From Pseudobacter ginsenosidimutans (GTDB taxonomy: Bacteria; Bacteroidota; Bacteroidia; Chitinophagales; Chitinophagaceae): a stretch of DNA of 64,000 bases. The notes beneath the pieces are model-generated. The model ran no database searches. It was not told where the DNA came from and saw only the letters and a program-made list of their open reading frames with translations. Numbering within the stretch: position 1 is the stretch's first letter; the number at the start of each line of letters is the position of its first letter. Both the position numbers and the translations under genes were made by a program. The stretch spans positions 4,712,001-4,776,000 of the forward strand of contig NZ_CP042431.1 of assembly GCF_007970185.1 (NCBI RefSeq). The letters are read 5' to 3'. Positions 1-8,040 of this stretch are shown piece by piece.

Positions 1-1196
1 TGCATGGTCAGTTTTTTGGACAGGTTGATATCGATATTGCTGCGGAAATTATAGCGCTTGATATTGGCGTTGGTCTTGAATTTATTGGATGCATCCTGTT
101 TGTAAATTCCATCCTGGAGCGTAAAGCCGATATTGGTATAATATTTAATGATGTCCGTTCCGCCGGTAACGCTTAAGTTATTGATGGTTTGCCAGGCATC
201 TGTTTTAAGTGTGGCATTGGTCCAGTCGGAGTTCGGATAAAGCCAGGGGTCTGAGCCATCGGCAAATTTCTGCAGCTCTTCTTCGCTCCATCGCGGTGTT
301 TGGTTGGAGTTGACGAGCGCTTCATTCATCAATGATGCATACTCTGCGCCATTGATGTATTTCGGAAGGCGCATAGCAGTAAGGCCTGCAAATTCTGAAC
401 GGAAAGTGATCTGCGGTTTTCCGGTGGCGCCTCTTTTTGTATTGATCAATATAACGCCATTGGCACCACGAACTCCATAAACAGCCGTTGCGGAAGCGTC
501 TTTCAGTACAGTAAAGTTCTCGATTTCCTGAGCGTTGATCTGGTTCATATCGCGCTCTACTCCATCGATCAATACCAGCGGGCCGTTGTTGGCAAAAGTA
601 GACAGGCCCCTGATATACACCTGCGCGGCATCGTAACCAGGCTCACCACTAGACTGCCTTGTTATGATGCCCGGAAGCTTGCCGGCAATGGCGTTTGACA
701 GGGAAGGCGTGGATACCCGCTGCACTTCTTTTACGGAAATAGTAGACAAGGATCCTGTTACTGAGACCTTCTTTTGGGTGCCGTACCCGATCACTTTTAC
801 TTCATCGAGACTGTTATCATCAACGCGTAAAAGTTTTACGGCAAAAAAGGTCTTTTTACCTACGGCGATGGTCTGCGTTTTGTAACCTACAAAAGAAAAC
901 TGGAGAGAATCGGTTTCGCTAACATCGCCGATGGAAAAGTTACCTTCAGTGGAAGAGACCACTCCTTTTTCTGTTCCCCTGATCCTTACAGACACTCCCG
1001 GGAAGGGTTGATCTTTTTCATCGGTGATCTTTCCGGTGATGACGGCCGCGGGTGCTGCCTGAAAATCGTTTACCGGCAGTGCATCTTTCGCTTTTTTCAT
1101 ACCGGAATCCGGATCCTCGTTGAGAGGACTGGCGATTCCTGCTTTAATGCCTCCGAGCAAAAGCAGGATAAGTAGAAATCGTTGTAGCATGAGCAT
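1..1196 (-). CDS. SusC/RagA-family TonB-linked outer-membrane protein (5' part; gene continues past the left edge)
   Basis: The reverse strand encodes a signal peptide (MLMLQRFLLILLLLGG), then a carboxypeptidase-regulatory-like beta-sandwich with the segment GKITDEKDQPFPGVSVRIRG, then the SusC signature and plug. Plug motifs include VIGYGTQKKVSVTGS, LIDGVERDMNQI and ATAVYGVRGANGVILI. There is no STN domain, so this receptor is probably not wired to a FecR anti-sigma factor, unlike the two other SusC genes in the window. It would import a substrate across the outer membrane with TonB and a SusD partner lying beyond the left edge. It is divergent from a DeoR-type regulator, which suggests local sugar-responsive control. 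In-frame ATGs lie at 1196 and 1190, and I cannot choose between them. The beta-barrel is outside the window. Confidence 0.93.
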   Translation of the reverse strand, partial: MLMLQRFLLILLLLGGIKAGIASPLNEDPDSGMKKAKDALPVNDFQAAPAAVITGKITDEKDQPFPGVSVRIRGTEKGVVSSTEGNFSIGDVSETDSLQFSFVGYKTQTIAVGKKTFFAVKLLRVDDNSLDEVKVIGYGTQKKVSVTGSLSTISVKEVQRVSTPSLSNAIAGKLPGIITRQSSGEPGYDAAQVYIRGLSTFANNGPLVLIDGVERDMNQINAQEIENFTVLKDASATAVYGVRGANGVILINTKRGATGKPQITFRSEFAGLTAMRLPKYINGAEYASLMNEALVNSNQTPRWSEEELQKFADGSDPWLYPNSDWTNATLKTDAWQTINNLSVTGGTDIIKYYTNIGFTLQDGIYKQDASNKFKTNANIKRYNFRSNIDINLSKKLTM

Positions 1197-1382
1197 CGCA
1201 GTTAGTGGTTGTTTATACTTTAGAAAAACGCATAATTCAGGCATTTTGAGCGAGAGTTTAGTCGTTGGGACTAAAAAGTTGATTCAAATTGCGTTTTTGT
1301 TGCGTTTATTTACACAATAATAACCGCAATTATGATAGGTTCCAAATTTTTCTTAATATTGGCCCGCTCCTAAATTTTTTAT

Positions 1383-2132
1383 ATGAGAAAAGAGGAACGA
1401 CACAAGCTTATCCTGAGGGAAATCAACCTCCATAACAAGGTGCTGTCAACGGATTTAAGTTCATTGCTGAAGATTTCGGATGATACGGTCAGGAGGGATT
1501 TGAAGGAATTGGCAGAATCGGGGAAAGTGTTGAAAGTGCATGGCGGGGCAGCCAGTAAATCATTTGTTGCGCCTTTCAATGCGCAAAACGAAGTTTATGC
1601 GTTAATGGAGAAGAAGAAAATTGCAGAAAAAACGCTAAAACTGATCCGCAACAATATGGTCATTCTCACGGAAGGAGGAACTACCATACTGGAGTTTGCG
1701 AAAATGATCCCGGATACACTGAAGGTTACTTTCTTCACTATCAGTCCTCAGGTAGCGATCACCTTATCCGAACACAGCAATTTAGATGTGATTACCATTG
1801 GGGGTAAACTTAATAAGAATGCCAATCTGCATATTGGAGCCAGTGTTATCAATGAACTGTCTGATCTCAAAGTGGATCTCAGTTTACTGGGAGCTAATGC
1901 TTTTTCTTCAGAAGAAGGATTGACAGATATGGACTGGGAAATCGTACAGGTAAAAAAAGCCATTATCAGGGCTTCTAAAAAAAGCGCAGTGCTGAGTATT
2001 TCAGAAAAATTAAATACTGTTCAAAGGATCAGGATCTGTGATCCCAATCAAATAAGTTATCTTATTACAGAACTGAATCCCGATGACCCTTTGTTGACTT
2101 CGTACAAAAAAAACGATCTGCAGGTTTTGTAG
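1383..2132 (+). CDS. DeoR/GlpR-family transcriptional regulator
   Basis: This 249-residue protein has the family's usual length. Residues about 6-61 form the DeoR winged helix-turn-helix: EERHKLILREI, then LLKISDDTVRRDLKELAESGK, then VHGGA. The rest is a DeoRC sugar-phosphate sensor fold with the ligand-loop segments ILTEGGTTILEFA and TIGGKLN, and an SLLGANAFSSEEGLTDMDWE core. Such proteins usually repress sugar-catabolic genes and release DNA on binding a phosphorylated sugar. It lies head to head with the SusC gene across a 186-nt AT-rich gap (1197-1382), so I infer that it controls that uptake locus. The start follows an A/T-rich leader with no clear ribosome binding site. The specific ligand cannot be told from sequence. 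Confidence 0.92.
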   Translation: MRKEERHKLILREINLHNKVLSTDLSSLLKISDDTVRRDLKELAESGKVLKVHGGAASKSFVAPFNAQNEVYALMEKKKIAEKTLKLIRNNMVILTEGGTTILEFAKMIPDTLKVTFFTISPQVAITLSEHSNLDVITIGGKLNKNANLHIGASVINELSDLKVDLSLLGANAFSSEEGLTDMDWEIVQVKKAIIRASKKSAVLSISEKLNTVQRIRICDPNQISYLITELNPDDPLLTSYKKNDLQVL

Positions 2133-2149
2133 TTGTTCGAATAAAAAAA

Positions 2150-2251
2150 ATGACATTTCAGAACTCCAGGGCGGTGTGTACAAATTGCGAGTGCAGATTA
2201 GAATGTGTGGGAGAGGGCAAAAATGGGAGCATTGCGTGTCAATGCGCATAG
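2150..2251 (+). CDS. Possible cysteine-rich microprotein (33 aa)
   Basis: An ATG directly after an A8 run opens a 33-codon frame ending in TAG. The product has six cysteines, spaced CxxCxCxxxC near residues 10-19 and CxC near the end (ACQCA). The CxxCxC cluster followed by a Gly-containing linker and a C-terminal Cys pair is reminiscent of small bacterial metallothioneins, but it is shorter and I see no certain homology. It sits 18 nt after the DeoR-type gene in the same direction and upstream of an immunity-like gene. Six cysteines in 33 codons is well above chance, but a frame this short can be accidental. Confidence 0.25.
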   Translation: MTFQNSRAVCTNCECRLECVGEGKNGSIACQCA

Positions 2252-2361
2252 CCATGTTAGTGAGAAATAAGCTTACTGATTTGTGGCAAAACAATGGCGG
2301 AGCCCAATATGTCTATTGTAAATAATCCGAATACACCAGTTAACAACATGATTTTTTAGCA

Positions 2362-3054
2362 TTGTTTTATAGAATAAATAATAGTAGTAGTGAGAACATA
2401 ATTGGATTTCATCCTCAAGTCAATCGACTTGGGGAGGGTTACGATTATGCTAACCCAAACGGGTTGACAAAGCTCTTGTTTGAAAAAAGCAGGGAAGGGG
2501 TCAGTGTTCCATCGGGATACTTTCACGAGAAGGCCAAACAAACAGATTTGGTTTCAGTAACTTTTGCTTCATCTCAATTATTGATTAGTCAAAAGCTAAA
2601 GGAAATAATCGTCGCTTCCAATCATTTCGGAATAGAGTTTTTCCAGACTGAATTAATTGGCAAATCTGGTTTGTCGTTTGAATACTGGTTTGTCAATCCG
2701 TATAATAGTCAATTGGAAATGCTTGATTTTTCAAAGTCGGAATTCAAATACTACGATGGCTGGTTAAAGAAAGTTATCAGTGTAGCCTCAATAGAGAATG
2801 AGGTTGCACTTGAAAAAGCGTTTATGGAAAATCGTCGCTCTGCTATCGATAATCCATACCCTAATCATCACCCCCTAAAGATTTGCAAAATTGTATTTAA
2901 AAGCTCCTCACCATTTACTTATGATTTATTCCCTGTTTGGGGTACTATATATCGTGGGATTGCATTTTTTGTATCCCAGCGTTTAAGAGAACAAATTGAA
3001 CAAGCCAACTGCACGGGCATAATGTTTACAGACCCTAATCAGGCTTATCCATAA
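2362..3054 (+). CDS. Immunity-like protein resembling the Imm11/DUF1629 and Imm43 type (orphan)
   Basis: This is a soluble protein of about 230 residues with no signal peptide or membrane segment. Its C-terminal pattern FFVSQRLREQIEQANCTGIMF is like the ending typical of polymorphic-toxin immunity proteins of the Imm11/Imm43 kind (a 'switch/lock' helix followed by TGI-x-F). The only start in frame before the conserved region is TTG at 2362, because the nearby ATG at 2348 hits a stop after three codons. Codon use is AT-richer than in the flanking genes, which suggests acquisition. No toxin gene lies next to it, so it may be an orphan immunity gene. The family assignment rests on pattern memory only. 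A hypothetical protein of unknown role is the fallback. Confidence 0.6.
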   Translation: MFYRINNSSSENIIGFHPQVNRLGEGYDYANPNGLTKLLFEKSREGVSVPSGYFHEKAKQTDLVSVTFASSQLLISQKLKEIIVASNHFGIEFFQTELIGKSGLSFEYWFVNPYNSQLEMLDFSKSEFKYYDGWLKKVISVASIENEVALEKAFMENRRSAIDNPYPNHHPLKICKIVFKSSSPFTYDLFPVWGTIYRGIAFFVSQRLREQIEQANCTGIMFTDPNQAYP

Positions 3055-3411
3055 GCGAACACTGAAGCCATACCTTTTTAGGTCAGCTATTTATTGAACT
3101 CCGGCACGTCAGCATGGCTTTTTTTTGTGAATACCAGACGAGATAAACCGCTGAATGCTGAATGTGGATGAAACTTATCGCATCTTCGATCCATCATCGG
3201 CCACTAACCTTAACTCTTCCAATTGTCAATTTGCCGGTTAATTTGGCACTGTCAGATAGCCCTTTCGATAGGTTGGCGTCTGCAACAAAATGTAACAGTG
3301 CAGGCCCCGCGAAATGCAAAAAACGGGGTGTCATTTTGAGTGTTTATTAAGTGTCAGAAATAGTGCGAAGAAGTGTGAAAAAAGCGGGAGAAACTGACCT
3401 TCGATTAAAAG
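3055..3411. other. Non-coding gap between the immunity-like gene and tRNA-Leu
   Basis: I see no convincing gene here, since open frames lack family features. A weak long-loop stem pairs 3065-3071 with 3114-3120 and runs into seven or more Ts, so it could end the upstream transcript. A second small stem (CCCCG 3305-3309 with CGGGG 3324-3328) has no T tract. Base composition resembles the low-GC patch starting at 2.1 kb, consistent with an inserted accessory island. Confidence 0.4.
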
Positions 3412-3443
3412 AAAAAAGGCTGCAAGTCAAAACTTACAACCTT
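3412..3443 (-). terminator. Rho-independent terminator of tRNA-Leu(GAG)
   Basis: On the reverse strand a 12-bp stem (3432-3443 with 3416-3427, two G-U pairs, loop of four) is followed by a T6 run. It starts 7 nt past the tRNA 3' end. Confidence 0.8.
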
Positions 3444-3449
3444 TCTTTG

Positions 3450-3533
3450 TGCCCAGGACAAGATTCGAACTTGCACGTCCTTTCGAACACCACCACCTCA
3501 AAGTGGCTTGTCTACCAGTTTCAACACCTGGGC
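3450..3533 (-). tRNA. tRNA-Leu (anticodon GAG)
   Basis: The reverse strand folds into a class II tRNA. The acceptor stem GCCCAGG pairs with CCTGGGC, and the D-arm contains CTGGTAGAC. The anticodon loop TTGAGGT gives anticodon GAG. There is a variable arm, and the T-arm is GTTCGAATC. The discriminator A is at 3450, and the CCA is not encoded. It reads CUC/CUU leucine codons. A -7 element (TACATTTG on the reverse strand, 3554-3561) lies about 20 nt upstream. Confidence 0.95.
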
Positions 3534-3553
3534 GCCATTCCCTTTCGGGGTTG

Positions 3554-3561
3554 CAAATGTA
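3554..3561 (-). promoter_or_regulatory. Bacteroidota -7 element for tRNA-Leu(GAG)
   Basis: The reverse strand reads TACATTTG, an exact match to TAnnTTTG, about 20 nt before the tRNA start. No clean -33 TTTG is present at 19-21 nt spacing. Confidence 0.6.
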
Positions 3562-3655
3562 AAACCTTTTTGCAATTCACGAAATTCTTTTTCAAAAAAC
3601 TGGAATATTTTTTTGAAATAAACTGGTCTGTTTTAATCAATTAGGTATGTAATCC

Positions 3656-4822
3656 TTACCTGACCTGTGTTTTGTTCTTCAGCACGATCCTGAAAGTGGT
3701 GCCTTTCCCTGGTTCGGACTGTTTTACGAACAGCTCACCGCGGTGATATTGCTCGATGATCCTTTTGCTGAGGCTCAGTCCAAGTCCCCATCCGCGCTTC
3801 TTGGTAGTGAAGCCGGGCTTGAACACTTTGCTGATATGCTGACTGCTGATGCCTTTTCCTGTGTCAGTCACATCGATAATAATACTGTTGGGATTTTGCT
3901 GGATCTGAATACTGATCTGTCCTTTTCCTTCCATTGCATCCAGTGCATTCTTCAGCAGGTTCTCGATCACCCAGTCGAACAGCGGTGGGGAGATCAGTGC
4001 TGCGATGTTTTCCTGGTTGTTCACATCCAGGCTGAACTGCACTTTTCCTGTGGCCCGCTTGCGGATGTATTCGATCATGGTGCCTACCTGCGTCACCAGG
4101 TTATGTTGTTCCAGTTTGGGCGCGCTTCCGATCTTGCTGAAGCGGTCCGACACCAGTTTGAGCCGGTCGATATCTTTCTCCAGTTCGGCCACGATCTTTT
4201 CATTGGCTTTTTCTTCGCGCAGCATTTCCATCCAGCCCTGTAAAGAGGTGAGGGGAGTGCCTAACTGGTGGGCAGTTTCTTTTGCCATGCCGGCCCATAC
4301 CTGGTTCTGCGAGCTGCGGAAGCTGGTAGTGAGTGCAGTGAGTGTGATGATGATGAACAATCCAACTATCAATAATTGTACTATCGGGTAATAGCGGATC
4401 TGGTTGAGCAGCGAAGTGTGACCATAATAATAATGGTTGATCCTGGTGCTGTCGCGCGGATCTGTCCAGATGATCGGATCATTATCGCTCTGGAATTTTT
4501 CTTTTTTCTTTTGCAGCCAGGTGCTGTCTTCTGCAATGGAGGCAGAATCCAGGTTCACATATTGCGTGATCTGATCTTTCTCATCCGTTTCGATAATGGG
4601 GATGGTAGTGTTTTCTGTGATGATCATACCGGCGAGCTGGTCGCTCAGGCCGGTGGTATCGTTCATAAGGAGTTTACCGGCTTCCACCCATTGTTCCACT
4701 TTTGCTCTTTCTTCACGGGCGATCTTACGGGCAAGGAATTGGGAATAGAAGATAGTGCCGCTGACGATTGCGATGGCAACTATCGCCAGGCCTGTTCTCC
4801 AGTTGAATAGCGGCTGAATCAT
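3656..4822 (-). CDS. Membrane sensor histidine kinase (HisKA/HATPase)
   Basis: I take the start at 4822 (MIQPLFNWRTG, 388 aa). A longer reading would run into the promoter of the divergent gene. The layout is TM1 at about residues 11-30, an extracytoplasmic sensor of about 115 residues, TM2 at about 146-166, then the H-box with phospho-acceptor His185 (AKETAHQLGTPLTSLQGW). The ATPase core follows: N-box NLLKNALDAM, G1 DTGKGIS, and F/G2 GFTTKKRGWGLGLSLSKRI. It should autophosphorylate and pass the phosphate to a response regulator, but none is adjacent, so it is an orphan kinase. The HQLGTPL H-box variant is common in Bacteroidota. The signal is unknown. It is divergently transcribed from the GT2 gene. 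Confidence 0.92.
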   Translation of the reverse strand: MIQPLFNWRTGLAIVAIAIVSGTIFYSQFLARKIAREERAKVEQWVEAGKLLMNDTTGLSDQLAGMIITENTTIPIIETDEKDQITQYVNLDSASIAEDSTWLQKKKEKFQSDNDPIIWTDPRDSTRINHYYYGHTSLLNQIRYYPIVQLLIVGLFIIITLTALTTSFRSSQNQVWAGMAKETAHQLGTPLTSLQGWMEMLREEKANEKIVAELEKDIDRLKLVSDRFSKIGSAPKLEQHNLVTQVGTMIEYIRKRATGKVQFSLDVNNQENIAALISPPLFDWVIENLLKNALDAMEGKGQISIQIQQNPNSIIIDVTDTGKGISSQHISKVFKPGFTTKKRGWGLGLSLSKRIIEQYHRGELFVKQSEPGKGTTFRIVLKNKTQVR

Positions 4823-4871
4823 GCAACTAATATACGTAAAGTTAAATTGGAGGAAGGTGTGCAGAGCGCTG

Positions 4872-4903
4872 TTTGAACGAATCCGCAAAATAACGTTCCT
4901 TTG
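4872..4903 (+). promoter_or_regulatory. Promoter of the GT2 glycosyltransferase gene
   Basis: TTTG (4872-4875) is followed after 20 nt by TTCCTTTG (4896-4903), close to the Bacteroidota consensus TAnnTTTG. It lies 34 nt upstream of the ATG at 4938 and rules out the longer upstream start at 4821. Confidence 0.55.
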
Positions 4904-4937
4904 CATCCGTTATAACAGTTGTCAATTCAGCGCATTC

Positions 4938-5966
4938 ATGAATCAACCTTTAGTATCGATCGTAATCCTCAATTGGAACGGCCGCCGTTACCTGGAGCAG
5001 TTCCTGCCTTCTGTGATGGACACCACTTATGCCAATAAGGAAGTGGTGGTGATCGATAATGCCTCAACGGACGATTCAGTTGAATTCCTGCGTGCGTTCT
5101 ATCCTGCTGTCAGGATCGTGCTGCTCACAAAGAACCATGGTTTTGCAAAAGGGTACAATGAAGGATTGAAACAGGTGAAAGCGGATTATTATGTATTGCT
5201 CAATTCCGATGTGGAAGTGGAAGCGGGATGGCTGGAACCGGTGATCCAATTGATGGAGTCCGATAAAACTATCGGGGCCTGTCAACCGAAACTCCGGCAA
5301 TTCCATCAGCGCGAGTATTTCGAATATGCGGGAGCGGCAGGAGGGTGGCTCGACTATCTCGGTTATCCATTTGCGAGAGGAAGGGTGTTTGACGAATGTG
5401 AGAAAGATGAAGGACAATTCGATGATGCTTCCCCTGTGTTCTGGGCCAGTGGCGCTGCCATGTTTGTACAGGCGGAACTATTTCACAGACTGCATGGTTT
5501 TGATGAGTTCTTCTTTGCGCACCAGGAAGAGATCGATCTCTGCTGGCGCATGCAGCTGGCAGGCTACCAGGTATATGTTTGTCCGCAGTCCATTGTTTAC
5601 CATGTTGGCGGCGGAACGCTGCCCAAAGGGAATGCACGCAAAGTGTTTCTGAATTTCAGGAATAATTTAGTGATGATGGCGAAGAACCTGCCTGCCGGAC
5701 AGGCATTCATAAAGATAGCCTGGCGGTTCTGGCTGGATGCCATCTCTGCATTCAAGAGCCTGATGGCAGGAGAGGTAACTTATTTTGTTGCAGTTGTGAA
5801 AGCGCACTGGGCATTCTTATATTGGTTATGTGCGCATAAGAAAATGGACAGAACAGGGCTGAACAAGCATCGCAACTTACAGGGATATTTGCACAAGAGT
5901 GTTGTGTGGGCTTACTTTGTGCAGGGCAAAAAAACTTTTGTGAAAATTGTTTCGTCAAAATGCTGA
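4938..5966 (+). CDS. GT2-family glycosyltransferase
   Basis: The start is set at 4938 because the protein then opens directly with the GT-A beta strand (MNQPLVSIVILNWNGRRYLE) and a promoter lies just upstream. The 342-aa product shows VVVIDNASTDDS and NHGFAKGYNEG for nucleotide-sugar binding, and LNSDVEVEAGWLEP as the DxD-like metal site. It also has FWASGAAMFVQAELFHRLHGFDEFFFAHQEEIDLCWRMQLAGY, with the ED-type acceptor motif typical of rhamnosyl-like GT2 enzymes. It probably adds a sugar to lipopolysaccharide or an exopolysaccharide at the inner membrane. It stands alone, not in a polysaccharide cluster, so donor and acceptor are unknown. Confidence 0.92.
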   Translation: MNQPLVSIVILNWNGRRYLEQFLPSVMDTTYANKEVVVIDNASTDDSVEFLRAFYPAVRIVLLTKNHGFAKGYNEGLKQVKADYYVLLNSDVEVEAGWLEPVIQLMESDKTIGACQPKLRQFHQREYFEYAGAAGGWLDYLGYPFARGRVFDECEKDEGQFDDASPVFWASGAAMFVQAELFHRLHGFDEFFFAHQEEIDLCWRMQLAGYQVYVCPQSIVYHVGGGTLPKGNARKVFLNFRNNLVMMAKNLPAGQAFIKIAWRFWLDAISAFKSLMAGEVTYFVAVVKAHWAFLYWLCAHKKMDRTGLNKHRNLQGYLHKSVVWAYFVQGKKTFVKIVSSKC

Positions 5967-6010
5967 TTTTTTTGAACTGAATTATTACTTTTGCATCGCA
6001 ATTCACTCAT

Positions 6011-6220
6011 ATGGAACAACATCTGGAAGAAAAAGACTATCGCGACAAAGACTTCAAACGCAATTGGGTAAACTCCTCTTCGTTTCTGTTCTATCTGCAG
6101 GTTTTTTGTGTAATGGCTTTTGTGCTGGGCGGTTGCTACAACCTGTACAAACACAAGTACAAGGGTAAGCCTGAAGTAACTGTGCAACCAAGCACCCTGT
6201 ACACTCCCGAGTACAAATAA
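6011..6220 (+). CDS. Small single-pass membrane protein (69 aa), unknown function
   Basis: The product has a charged N-terminal stretch (residues 1-19), a hydrophobic segment at about 24-44 (SSFLFYLQVFCVMAFVLGG) and a short basic/polar tail. The hydrophobic segment and the tidy start support a real gene. A -7 element (TACTTTTG, 5986-5993) lies 17 nt before the ATG, giving a very short leader. I recognise no family. It sits between the GT2 gene and the tRNA pair, with an AT-rich tail downstream and no clear terminator. Confidence 0.65.
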   Translation: MEQHLEEKDYRDKDFKRNWVNSSSFLFYLQVFCVMAFVLGGCYNLYKHKYKGKPEVTVQPSTLYTPEYK

Positions 6221-6249
6221 AAAAAGGGAGAAAAAAATGGGAGAAAAAT

Positions 6250-6279
6250 TTTGACAGAATAAAAAAATCCCTATCTTTG
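6250..6279 (+). promoter_or_regulatory. Promoter for tRNA-Gly (and possibly tRNA-Leu)
   Basis: TTTG (6250-6253), then 18 nt, then TATCTTTG (6272-6279) match the Bacteroidota housekeeping promoter. The tRNA begins 66 nt downstream. Confidence 0.8.
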
Positions 6280-6344
6280 CACTCCCAATAACGATTGATA
6301 ATCAGTTCTTTATAAAAATATCGCTGCTGTAAAAAGTAGCAAAT

Positions 6345-6417
6345 GCGGAAGTAGCTCAGCTGGTAGAGCATCACCTTGCCAAGGTGAGGGTCGCGGGTTC
6401 GAATCTCGTCTTCCGCT
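6345..6417 (+). tRNA. tRNA-Gly (anticodon GCC)
   Basis: It is a 73-nt cloverleaf. The acceptor GCGGAAG pairs with CTTCCGC, the D-arm is GCTCAGCTGGTAGAGC, the anticodon loop TTGCCAA gives GCC, and the T-arm is GGGTTCGAATC. The discriminator is T, and the CCA is not encoded. Confidence 0.97.
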
Positions 6418-6422
6418 CAGAT

Positions 6423-6461
6423 AAATTCCATTCTACTGAAAATGTTGAATGGAATTTTTTG
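6423..6461 (+). terminator. Hairpin with T tract between the two tRNAs
   Basis: AAATTCCATTC (6423-6433) pairs with GAATGGAATTT, followed by a T run. It lies between tRNA-Gly and tRNA-Leu, so the second tRNA needs either read-through or its own promoter. Confidence 0.6.
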
Positions 6462-6486
6462 TTTAGATTCATTAGTGAATGTAAAC

Positions 6487-6572
6487 ACCCCGGTGGCGGA
6501 ATCGGTAGACGCGAAGGACTTAAAATCCTTTTTCCCGAAAGGGAAGTGCAGGTTCAACTCCTGTCCGGGGTA
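6487..6572 (+). tRNA. tRNA-Leu (anticodon TAA)
   Basis: This is an 86-nt class II tRNA. The acceptor ACCCCGG pairs with CCGGGGT, and the D-arm is GGCGGAATCGGTAGAC. The anticodon stem AAGGA/TCCTT encloses CTTAAAA (anticodon TAA). The variable arm is TTCCCGAAAGGGAA, and the T-arm is GGTTCAACTCC. The discriminator A is at 6572. Confidence 0.97.
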
Positions 6573-6593
6573 CAACAGATCAACAAGTAATAG

Positions 6594-6624
6594 TGGCCGC
6601 CTCCGGGTGGCCATTTTCGTTTTG
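6594..6624 (+). terminator. Rho-independent terminator after the tRNA pair
   Basis: TGGCCGCC pairs with the GG(G/T)GGCCA side through an 8-bp GC-rich stem with one G-U pair, followed by ATTTTCGTTTT. It lies 21 nt after tRNA-Leu(TAA). Confidence 0.7.
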
Positions 6625-6698
6625 TACACGCATTGGACTTTCCCTCAAAATTCATTACATTCAGATTGTCCTCTTCATGCACTGACAAAACGAAACAA

Positions 6699-7985
6699 AT
6701 GAAAATCATCATTTCCCTTCTCCTGGTCATCTTCCTGATCTCCGGTATTCAACCTGTGTCCGGCCAACCAGCAAATAAAAAGTCAGATCCTTTTATCAGC
6801 GCTGTTGTCAAAAAAAGGATCGATTCAATGCTCAGCAATTTTATCGACGAAGGCAAAACCGCTGGCCTTTCTGCGCTGATCTTCGAAAAAGGAAAAGAAG
6901 TTTACTTCAATGCATTCGGTTATGCAGACAAAGAAGCCAATGTACGAATGAACAGGAGCACCATCGTCCGTATTTTCTCCATGACCAAACCTGTAACCGG
7001 CGTAGCGCTGATGACGCTGTACGAGAAAGGCGCTTTTCAACTGGATGATCCCCTGGCAAAATATGCACCCGAATTCTCCAATATGCAGGTGTACAAAGGC
7101 GTAGATGCCAACGGGAAAATAATGCTCGAACCTGCCAGACGCCCGATCACCATCCGTGATATAACCCGCCATACGGCTGGTTTTCCGGGAACGGATATTC
7201 CTGCGCTGGCAACGCTGGTGAAAAATGCAGACGCATTCAATCCGAACAATTCACTGACGCAGATGGCCGCCAAACTGGCCAGTGTGCCATTGCAATTCCA
7301 TCCCGGAGATGAATGGTTGTACGGTCCCTCCGTTGACGTACAGGCATACCTGGTAGAACGTATTTCCGGAAAACCTTTCGATCAATATATTCAGGAAATC
7401 ATTCTCGATCCGCTCGGTATGATACATACACATTATGTGGTGCCGGAAAAAGACAAGAAACAATTTGCCGCCATTTATTTCAGAAGCAATGAAGGCGCAT
7501 TGTCCCGCGTTCCTGATGAACAGGCGAGCACATTCAATCTGAAGAACTGGAAGCTGAAACCGGGAGGCTGGGGGCTTACCTCTACGCTTGACGACTATAC
7601 AAAATTCGCTCAAATGCTGGTGAACAAAGGTGCACTGGGCAAGGTAAGGATCCTGAAACCGGAAACAGTAGCGCTGATGGCCACCAACCAGTTGCCGGAT
7701 ACACTTACCAAAAGAAGCTGGCTTCCGGGAAAAGGGAATGTTGGATTCGGAATCGATTTCGCAGTTCGCGTTGGTCCTCCAGCTTCCAGAGAAGAGACAA
7801 ATGGCGCCACCGGCGAGTTCTATTGGGATGGGGCGGCCAGCACATTGTTCTGGGTGGATCCTGTGAATGAGATCACAGCAGTTCTGTTCACACAACTCTT
7901 CCCATACGACCAGGTCAAACTCCACAAGACTTTCAGGGATGCAGTGTATGGAGTGTATTCGCCTTCAACCGCTAAAAATAAATGA
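6699..7985 (+). CDS. Secreted serine hydrolase, class C beta-lactamase fold
   Basis: Starting at ATG 6699 gives 428 aa opening with a signal peptide (MKIIISLLLVIFLISG). A longer reading from 6633 would bury that signal. The catalytic S94-x-x-K97 (SMTK) lies near the start of the mature domain, followed by a Tyr208 region (EWLYGPSVD) in place of the canonical YxN and HTAGFPG at about 158-164. This is the PF00144 group, which holds esterases, D-aminopeptidases and DD-peptidases as well as true beta-lactamases, so resistance cannot be inferred. It is expected in the periplasm or at the outer membrane. No functional partner is adjacent. Confidence 0.9.
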   Translation: MKIIISLLLVIFLISGIQPVSGQPANKKSDPFISAVVKKRIDSMLSNFIDEGKTAGLSALIFEKGKEVYFNAFGYADKEANVRMNRSTIVRIFSMTKPVTGVALMTLYEKGAFQLDDPLAKYAPEFSNMQVYKGVDANGKIMLEPARRPITIRDITRHTAGFPGTDIPALATLVKNADAFNPNNSLTQMAAKLASVPLQFHPGDEWLYGPSVDVQAYLVERISGKPFDQYIQEIILDPLGMIHTHYVVPEKDKKQFAAIYFRSNEGALSRVPDEQASTFNLKNWKLKPGGWGLTSTLDDYTKFAQMLVNKGALGKVRILKPETVALMATNQLPDTLTKRSWLPGKGNVGFGIDFAVRVGPPASREETNGATGEFYWDGAASTLFWVDPVNEITAVLFTQLFPYDQVKLHKTFRDAVYGVYSPSTAKNK

Positions 7986-8040
7986 TGGCCTGCAAAACTG
8001 AAGGCTGTTGTATCTTGCGGCCTGAAAATGCAGCCGGTCT

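Noticed and set aside
3162-3644. Short forward open frames around tRNA-Leu(GAG)
   Set aside because: No family features. One runs antisense through the tRNA and its terminator.
6384-6702. Short open frames over the tRNA pair
   Set aside because: They overlap two well-formed tRNAs and their terminators.
7251-7925. Long reverse open frame within the serine hydrolase gene
   Set aside because: Antisense shadow of a gene with clear SxxK and Tyr motifs.
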